Source of the DNA: Streptomyces sp. 15-116A
GTDB lineage: Bacteria > Actinomycetota > Actinomycetes > Streptomycetales > Streptomycetaceae
Assembly (NCBI RefSeq): GCF_025290915.1
Contig: NZ_JAOCQE010000006.1
Span: 1-64,000, forward strand
Length of the DNA stretch: 64,000 bases
Direction of reading: 5' to 3'
The notes beneath the pieces were generated by a model, which did no database searches, had not been told where the DNA came from, and saw only the letters and a list, made by a program, of their open reading frames with translations. Below, piece after piece: positions 58,227 to 64,000 of this stretch (positions are counted from its first letter, which is position 1; the number at the start of each line of letters is the position of its first letter). The position numbers were made by a program, and so were the translations under genes.

Positions 58227-61200
58227 TCAGTTGGCAGCGGGGGAGCCGAAGCAGTCGGCGTAGGACTCGGCGAGCGCGTCCCAGTCGTCGCCGGGGCGGA
58301 AGCGGACGTACTCCCAGCCGGCGTCGAGGAGACGCTCCGCGGCGTCCTCGTCGCGCAGCGCGGTCTGCTCCGTGTCGGGCAGGTCGACGAAGACGGCCAG
58401 GCGCATGCCGGGCTGCCGGTAGACGTAGTCCGGCGCGGCGTTGGCCTCCGTCAGGAAAATGTCCGTCTCCGTCGGCAGGTTCAGGCCCTTCGCCTTCAGC
58501 CAGCCCAGGAAGTCGCCCCGCTCGGCCAGTTCGGCGGCGGCAGCGCTCTCCACCGCCGTCGGCTCGGCGGGGGCACCGCCCAGCAGCCTGCGGTACTGCT
58601 CCGACCTGGACTCGCCCCGCTCCTCACGCTGGGCGCTCGCCGAGGCGAAGTCCACCAGCAGCTGGGCGACGGTGTGCCGGTCGATCTGCGGGTGGTCGAG
58701 CTGGTTGCCGTACGTCAGCAGGCACTCGTAGCAGCCACGGGCGCAGGCGCGGTCGCCGCGGTGGGCCTCGTCGCCCTCGTCCGTGCCGTCCGCCGCGAAG
58801 TGGCAGATCTCCAGCGCGCGGCGGGCCGCCTTCGCCAGAGCGTCGTCCTCCGCCTGGAGGCGGCGCAGCACACCTGCACCACCCTCGGACGCCTCCATGA
58901 ACAGGATGCGGCGCCTCGGCCCGTCGTCCGGCGGCAGCAGCTCGCTGGACAGCTCGGCGTCCTCCAGCTCGAACGCCGCCTCGATGCCCCGCTCCAGGGC
59001 GTACATCAGCGTCAGCGCGATCGGCTCGGGCAGCGCCTCGTCGAGCGTGAGGACCAGGATGTTGCGCCGGTCCTCGACGAACGGGATGACCCGCTTCTTG
59101 CGGCGCCGCTCGTTGCCGTCCGCGTCGATCACCGGCAGCTCGCTGGAGTCGCCGGAGGCCTCGGAGGCGTCCTTGTCGTTCATCCAGCGGCCGTCGGCCA
59201 GGTCCAGCCAGTAGCCCGGCGGCTCGTCCTTCTTCGCGCGCACCCGGCCCGTGTTGGTGATACGGACGGTCGCGGAGTCGCCGTAGGCGATCTCGGCCAG
59301 CGGGCCGCCGGAGGCGTCCGTCACCGTGGCGTTCAGACGGCCCCTGCGGGCGCCGTGGTCGTGGAAGCGGTACGAGGTCTCCAGCCGGAATCCGGCCCGG
59401 CGCCGCTCCTCCTCGTCGGAGGAGATCCGCTCCCGGCGCGTGGTGTACACGGTGTGCAGGTGCAGCAGGCCGTAGGTGGCCGAGCTCAGCGGCTCGTCGC
59501 AGAACGCGCAGCGGTCCTCGCGGTCCTTCGGGTCGTGGTGGTAGCCGCAGTGGGCGCAGCGGCGGGCCTCGCCCGTGGTCAGCTCGCCGGAGGAGTCCGG
59601 CGGCAGCTGGATGCGGGTCACCTGGTAGCGGGCGCCCTCGTGGTAGATCAGCGCGCCCGGCCCGAACTCGCGGATCGCGAGGAAGCGGGGCCGCTGGAGG
59701 TAGTCGCCGTCGCCGCGGCGGCGGCCGATCGTCGGGATGTACGCGGCGAGCGGCAGGCGCGGGAAGCTGTAGCCCGGCAGGAAGCCCTCGGAGGCGAGGT
59801 AGCGGTAGGGGTTGAAGTCGGAGAGGACCGACTTGCTGTCCACGCTCTCGTTCATGAGCAGGTTCAGCTGGGTCTCCGCCTCGCGGCGGCGGGTGTTGGC
59901 GCGGTTGCGGTCGCCCTCGGTGAGGCTGTAGTCCAGGCGCCGCTTGTTCTGCACGTACTGGTCGTCCAGCGCGGCACGGAACAGGTCACGCCAGCGGTCG
60001 AAGGCCCGGTCGAACCGCTCCGGCACCGTGCGGACCTTGTCCTGGATCCAGTCGTCGTGCCACCACGTGGTGTCCGTGAAGTCGGGCAGCAGCGGGCCGA
60101 GTACACGTAGTGCCGCGTTCACCGTGCGCCGCTGGGCGCCCTCGTCCCGCGAGGCGGCCTCGATCTCCGGCAGCAGCTTCAGGTCCGGGTTCGGGCGGTC
60201 ACCGGTGTCGGGGTATGACACGTCCAGCACCTCGGGGATCGACCGGCCCAGACGCAGGCCCGCCTCCGCCAGCCAGATGCCCTGGAGGTGGGAGAGCACC
60301 AGGTCCTCGTTGGCCAGGTCCAGACGCGGCGGCGCCACCGCGCCGGCCACCATGCGCTCGGAGCGGCGGAAGTAGTACTGGTCATGGCTGTTGCCCGTCG
60401 CGCAGTACGTCGTCACCAGCGCGGGCTGGCCACTGCGGCCCGCGCGGCCCGAACGCTGCGCGTAGTTCGCGGGCGTCGGCGGCACATTGCGCATCATCAC
60501 CGCGTTGAGGGAGGAGATGTCGACACCCAGCTCCATCGTGGGGGAGCAGTAGAGCAGCTTCAACTCGGCCTTGCGGAAGGCCTCTTCGCGCTTCTCGCGG
60601 TCCTCGGGGGCCACCTGCGCGGTGTGTTCGCGGGCGAACAGACCGGCCAGCGCGTCGGCGGTCTCCCGGTACAGCTTCAGGAAGAAGCGGTTGATGCGCG
60701 GCCCGTCGCCGCTCTGGTAGCGGCGGGTCAGCGGGTCGTGCGCGCCCGACTCGCCCTTGCCGGCCCGCCACACCAGGGCCTGGGCGGCCACCCGGTAGCC
60801 GGTGCTCGCCGGACCCGACTGGTGCCGGAAGCGGCCCGGGCGGCGCTGCGCCACCTCCACCTCCTTCACCAGGCCCGCCTTGGCGAGGACGGTCAGCAAC
60901 TGGGCGATGATCAGCTGCAGGTCGTCGCGCGTCACACCTGCGCGTTCTGTGAACGATGGGTCGGCGCGCCGCAGGTACTTGCCGAACTTGCCCCGCGCGG
61001 ACAGGAACAGGCTGGAGCGGTCCGCGCCCGGCCGCGACGGGTGCGGGAAGGCCGTGCCGATGCGCGGCCGGTCACCCGAGGACAGGATCCAGGGATCGAC
61101 GAGCCGTTCCTCGCTCGCCCGCTGGAGCGAGTCGAACACATCGTCGCGGAAGTACGACACGTCGATCGCCAGCGACCGGCGCATCTCGTCGAGCAGCGTC

Positions 61201-64000
61201 CTGGTGATCTCGGCGCGCAGCGCGGGGTCGGCGTCGCGCAGGGCGGGGTGCGTGTCCTCCCAGCGGTCCTGCTTCCCGGCCACCCAGTGCAGATCCTCGT
61301 AGTCGATCTCCAGCAGGCCCGTCTGCTCCAGGTTGGGCATGGTGATGCGCCAGCCGCGCTCCAGGTCCAGGTAGAGCCGGAAGGCGACCACGTCGCGCAG
61401 GGTGCCGGCCGCGTTGCGGGCCAGCGACGGGGCGAGGTCGGTGTCGCCGGTGTAGTCGGCCGGGGCCAGGGCGAGGGCGTTGGTGACCGCCGTGGCGAGG
61501 TCCTCGTGGTGCAGGCCCTCCTCGCCCGCGTCCAGCGCCGCCCGGTACAGGGCCCCGCGCAACTGCGTGATCTGCACGAAGTCGTTGAAGTGGCCCGCCT
61601 GGAGGGAGGCGTCCTGGCGGTTGTCCACGAACGTCAGCAGCTTGCGGGCCTCCTTGTCCAGCGCCTCCTCGGGCACCGACTTCAGGGACCGCACGATCGA
61701 CGCCGAGACGAGCGAGGTCGCCGAGGAGCGGCCCTCCTGGTCCAGCGTGGCCAGCTTGGCGAAGTCCCGGCCGCGCGTCTGCTCGTACGCCACACCGCAG
61801 TGCAGGCAGAACAGGAACGGCGACGGGATGAACGCCGCCTTCAGCTCGCCCTCACCCTCGCGGCCCAGCGGGTCGACGGTGACGGCGCGCGGCACCCGGT
61901 CCCGGTAGGAGCGCTTGACGACCTCCTGACCCTTGTCGTCCACCTCCAGCCACGACTCGGGCAGTCTTCGGTCGTCCACCGCGTACTGCACGTTCGACGG
62001 CCACGCGCGCTCGTGGTCGATGTAGAGATAACCGTCGCCCTGCCGGCCCCCGGTGGCGGAGGTGTCGCGGCGCGCCTCGTACCGGACCTCGCCGTCCTTC
62101 TCCATGCGCCACACCGTCAGATACTCCTGGCCACACTCCCGGCAGAACGCCAGCGGCATCAGCAGCTTGCCGCCGCTGTCCGGCTTCTCCAGCTGGTAGG
62201 AACGGGTCAGGTGGCGGGACGCCTTGTCCTCCAGCGTGACGTACACCGTGTCGCCCTTGGACAGGAACTGGTGCAGCCGGAACGCGAACAGCGGCCGGTC
62301 CGTCAGCGGGTGGCGGGCCTGCGAACCGGCCTCCAGCGTGGCGCGGATGGCCCGGACGCACTGCTCCTCGGGCACACCGGTCTGCTCGTGCAGCTCCCGC
62401 GCCGCGTCCTCGATCTTCGCGGGCTCGCGGCGCACCAGGCGCCCCGTCGCCGTGTCCTCGACCAGACCGAACCGCGTCTCGATCCAGCGGGCCAGCGGGT
62501 CGCGCACCAGCGCCTCGTAGGCGCGGGGCGCGGATGAGGTGAGCCGCTCGGCGGGCACGGAGTCCGCCGGTTCACCGGTCGCACGGACCAGGGTCTCGCC
62601 GATGACATGCTCGGGGGCGACGGGCGTGCCGAAGAGCCTGCTCGCCACCTCGGCGACCACCTTGCGCTGGTCGTCGAAGGTTCCTTCCGTCGACATGGTG
62701 GCCGAGGTGCCGATGCACTGCAGGCGGTCCGCCTGGCAGGCCTCGCGGACGCGGCGGATCAGCAGTGCCACGTCGGCGCCCTGCCGCCCGCGGTAGGTGT
62801 GCAGCTCGTCGAAGACGAGGAACTCCAGGCCCCGCGCCATCCGGATCAGGCTCGCCCGGTCGGCCGGGCGGGTGAGCATCAGCTCCAGCATCACGTAGTT
62901 GGTGAGCAGGATGTCGGGCGGGTTGTCGCGGATCTCCCTGCGCTTCTCGTCGTCCTCCTGGCCCGTGTACCGGGCGAACGTGACCGGCTCCCGGCCCGCG
63001 CCGTAGCCGTCGCGCAGGAACTTCTCCAGCTCCCTGAGCTGGCTGTTGGCGAGCGCGTTCATCGGATACACGATGATCGCCCGCACCCTCTTGGGCGCGT
63101 CCGGCCCCTCCGCGGCCCGCTCGCGCAGGACCTTGTCGACGATGGGGACGATGTACGACAGCGACTTGCCGGAACCCGTGCCGGTGGTCAGGACGTACGA
63201 CGCCCCCGTCGCGGCGGCGTCGATGGCCTCCCGCTGGTGCTGGTGCAGGGTGAGCGGACGGCCGTCGCACACCGTGCCGCCCTCGGTCTTCCTCGCCTGG
63301 AAGATGCGCACGCACTGCTCGTGCAGCACTCCCTGCTGGGCCAGTTCCACCACGGAACCGCCGCTCTTGAAGAAGGGGTTGAGCGACAGCCAGGGGTCCG
63401 GCCACTGCGACTTGCCGTCCAGGTCCTTCTCGACGTACGCCTTGATCCGCTCATCACGGATGACGGTGCCGCCCTCGGTGAACGAGCGGTAGTCCCGGAT
63501 GAGGTTCTCGTGGACGCCGAACACGTCCATGATCGCTCCGCCCGGCGCGGTGACGCCGGCCGGCTCGGCCTCGGCCTCGGGGGCGGCGGGCGCCGGGGCG
63601 GACTCCCGCAGCGGGAGCGTGGGGTCCAGGCCGGCCCAGGCCGGAAGCAGCGGTGCGTCGCTCTCCGGAACGGCCAGCGGCAGCAGTGCGTCCCGGACGG
63701 CGACCGCGTCCGCCGGGCGGTCGGCGGGGTCCTTGGCCAGGAGCCGCTCGACCAGCCGGGCCAGCTCGGCGGGCACCTCGGCCCGGACCGCTCTGACCGG
63801 GCTCGGCTGTTCCTCCACATGACGGCGGGCCAGTTCGAAGGCCGACTCGCTCGTGAACGGCGGTACGCCGACCAGCATCTCGTACAGCACACAGCCGAGG
63901 GCGTACAGATCGGCGGCCTGCGTGACCTGTCTCGCCTCGCACTGCTCGGGCGCCATGTAGCGGGCGGTGCCCACGCTGACACCGGTGCTGGTCAGCCGGG
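58227..64000 (-). CDS. Ser/Thr protein kinase-DUF1998 helicase-Vsr-like fusion, start beyond window
   Basis: The gene runs off the right edge; 1,923 residues are visible and the frame is open to the last complete codon. It opens inside a Hanks-type kinase: TSTGVSVGTARYMAPEQ (P+1 loop/APE), ADLYALGCVLYEMLVGVPPF and KDPADRPADAV. A Pro/Ala/Glu linker leads to an SF2 helicase: TTGTGSGKSLSYIVPIVDK near visible residue 269, FLVFDELHTYRGRQG near 392, CIGTSATMS, YCSPTMELGVDISSLN and YAQRSGRAGRSGQPAL near 1,179. Paired cysteines (CRECG, CLHCG, CAHCG, CAFC) and GDRACARGCYECLLTYG near 1,750 define the DUF1998/MrfA-like zinc region. The last 75 residues (DYVYRQPGMRLAVFVDLPD, AGWEYVRFRP) look like a Vsr/DUF559-type nuclease fold. 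Kinase and helicase are in one frame with no stop between. Confidence 0.85.
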   Translation of the reverse strand, partial: RLTSTGVSVGTARYMAPEQCEARQVTQAADLYALGCVLYEMLVGVPPFTSESAFELARRHVEEQPSPVRAVRAEVPAELARLVERLLAKDPADRPADAVAVRDALLPLAVPESDAPLLPAWAGLDPTLPLRESAPAPAAPEAEAEPAGVTAPGGAIMDVFGVHENLIRDYRSFTEGGTVIRDERIKAYVEKDLDGKSQWPDPWLSLNPFFKSGGSVVELAQQGVLHEQCVRIFQARKTEGGTVCDGRPLTLHQHQREAIDAAATGASYVLTTGTGSGKSLSYIVPIVDKVLRERAAEGPDAPKRVRAIIVYPMNALANSQLRELEKFLRDGYGAGREPVTFARYTGQEDDEKRREIRDNPPDILLTNYVMLELMLTRPADRASLIRMARGLEFLVFDELHTYRGRQGADVALLIRRVREACQADRLQCIGTSATMSTEGTFDDQRKVVAEVASRLFGTPVAPEHVIGETLVRATGEPADSVPAERLTSSAPRAYEALVRDPLARWIETRFGLVEDTATGRLVRREPAKIEDAARELHEQTGVPEEQCVRAIRATLEAGSQARHPLTDRPLFAFRLHQFLSKGDTVYVTLEDKASRHLTRSYQLEKPDSGGKLLMPLAFCRECGQEYLTVWRMEKDGEVRYEARRDTSATGGRQGDGYLYIDHERAWPSNVQYAVDDRRLPESWLEVDDKGQEVVKRSYRDRVPRAVTVDPLGREGEGELKAAFIPSPFLFCLHCGVAYEQTRGRDFAKLATLDQEGRSSATSLVSASIVRSLKSVPEEALDKEARKLLTFVDNRQDASLQAGHFNDFVQITQLRGALYRAALDAGEEGLHHEDLATAVTNALALAPADYTGDTDLAPSLARNAAGTLRDVVAFRLYLDLERGWRITMPNLEQTGLLEIDYEDLHWVAGKQDRWEDTHPALRDADPALRAEITRTLLDEMRRSLAIDVSYFRDDVFDSLQRASEERLVDPWILSSGDRPRIGTAFPHPSRPGADRSSLFLSARGKFGKYLRRADPSFTERAGVTRDDLQLIIAQLLTVLAKAGLVKEVEVAQRRPGRFRHQSGPASTGYRVAAQALVWRAGKGESGAHDPLTRRYQSGDGPRINRFFLKLYRETADALAGLFAREHTAQVAPEDREKREEAFRKAELKLLYCSPTMELGVDISSLNAVMMRNVPPTPANYAQRSGRAGRSGQPALVTTYCATGNSHDQYYFRRSERMVAGAVAPPRLDLANEDLVLSHLQGIWLAEAGLRLGRSIPEVLDVSYPDTGDRPNPDLKLLPEIEAASRDEGAQRRTVNAALRVLGPLLPDFTDTTWWHDDWIQDKVRTVPERFDRAFDRWRDLFRAALDDQYVQNKRRLDYSLTEGDRNRANTRRREAETQLNLLMNESVDSKSVLSDFNPYRYLASEGFLPGYSFPRLPLAAYIPTIGRRRGDGDYLQRPRFLAIREFGPGALIYHEGARYQVTRIQLPPDSSGELTTGEARRCAHCGYHHDPKDREDRCAFCDEPLSSATYGLLHLHTVYTTRRERISSDEEERRRAGFRLETSYRFHDHGARRGRLNATVTDASGGPLAEIAYGDSATVRITNTGRVRAKKDEPPGYWLDLADGRWMNDKDASEASGDSSELPVIDADGNERRRKKRVIPFVEDRRNILVLTLDEALPEPIALTLMYALERGIEAAFELEDAELSSELLPPDDGPRRRILFMEASEGGAGVLRRLQAEDDALAKAARRALEICHFAADGTDEGDEAHRGDRACARGCYECLLTYGNQLDHPQIDRHTVAQLLVDFASASAQREERGESRSEQYRRLLGGAPAEPTAVESAAAAELAERGDFLGWLKAKGLNLPTETDIFLTEANAAPDYVYRQPGMRLAVFVDLPDTEQTALRDEDAAERLLDAGWEYVRFRPGDDWDALAESYADCFGSPAAN

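Noticed and set aside
50103-64000. Complete class 1 DISARM locus
   Set aside because: SNF2, methylase and helicase/DUF1998 functions fit, but no phospholipase D gene (DrmC) is visible, helicase and DUF1998 are fused with a kinase, and EcsC is extra. Called DISARM-like only.
51281-64000. BREX/Pgl (phage growth limitation) system
   Set aside because: A kinase plus an Eco57I/PglX-like methylase suggests Pgl, but there is no PglZ phosphatase or PglY ATPase, and the kinase is fused to a DUF1998 helicase, unlike PglW.

Overview
The window is high-GC actinobacterial DNA, almost certainly from a Streptomyces or close relative. The evidence is extreme G/C at third codon positions, frequent ATGA/GTGA stop-start overlaps, a WhiJ/AbaA-type HTH + DUF397 + anti-sigma-like ATPase trio, DUF2254 and SpoIIE-type phosphatase proteins, and a second EF-G paralogue. 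The left 23 kb is largely ordinary chromosome. The right 41 kb is a dense accessory island whose genes look like anti-phage defence or inter-bacterial conflict.

Layout. 1-5.4 kb: an 'ebo' operon (EboA partial, EboB/TatD, EboE, EboF) plus a Tat-exported TIM-barrel isomerase-like protein, closed by a strong hairpin. 5.4-13.4 kb: DUF2254 membrane protein, tRNA-Leu(GAG) with its own terminator, a large PAS/GAF/PP2C/ATPase stress phosphatase, a lipoprotein solute-binding protein and a fusB-like EF-G. 13.4-15.2 kb: a secreted cystine protein and an alpha/beta hydrolase. 15.2-22.75 kb: a leftward MoxR-vWA-DUF5682 operon (five genes), related in content to enterobacterial yehLMPQ. 22.8-23.25 kb: two abutting gene fragments (TetR C-terminus and an unknown tail) that look like a recombination scar at the island edge.

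23.3-46.3 kb: HTH-containing N6-adenine methylase (+), facing a leftward operon of Zn-hook SMC-like ATPase, small helical protein, McrB, McrC and a UvrD-type helicase with a RelE/ParE-like N-terminus. Rightward from a shared divergent control region come a PrsW protease fused to a C-terminal toxin-like domain, its probable immunity protein, a HEAT-repeat gene broken by two compensating indels, a 779-aa protein of unknown family and a 2,033-aa P-loop ATPase. The McrBC/SMC operon and the 779-aa/giant-ATPase operon carry the same 24-bp promoter-operator (19/24 identical), and the core of that motif also lies upstream of the methylase. This suggests one co-regulated system.

46.4-50.05 kb: an XRE-ImmA/IrrE + PIN-like two-gene module with a palindrome over the -35 box of a leaderless promoter, then the WhiJ-like trio. 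50.1-64 kb: a leftward operon reading protein kinase-DUF1998 helicase-Vsr-like fusion (runs off the window), SNF2 helicase, large N6 methylase, EcsC-family protein. The helicase/SNF2/methylase core resembles class 1 DISARM, but it has a Hanks-type kinase fused to the helicase and no visible DrmC. This kinase-helicase locus and the operator-linked McrBC/SMC/giant-ATPase region are the two best candidates for undescribed systems. All family assignments rest on reading motifs by eye; no database search was possible.
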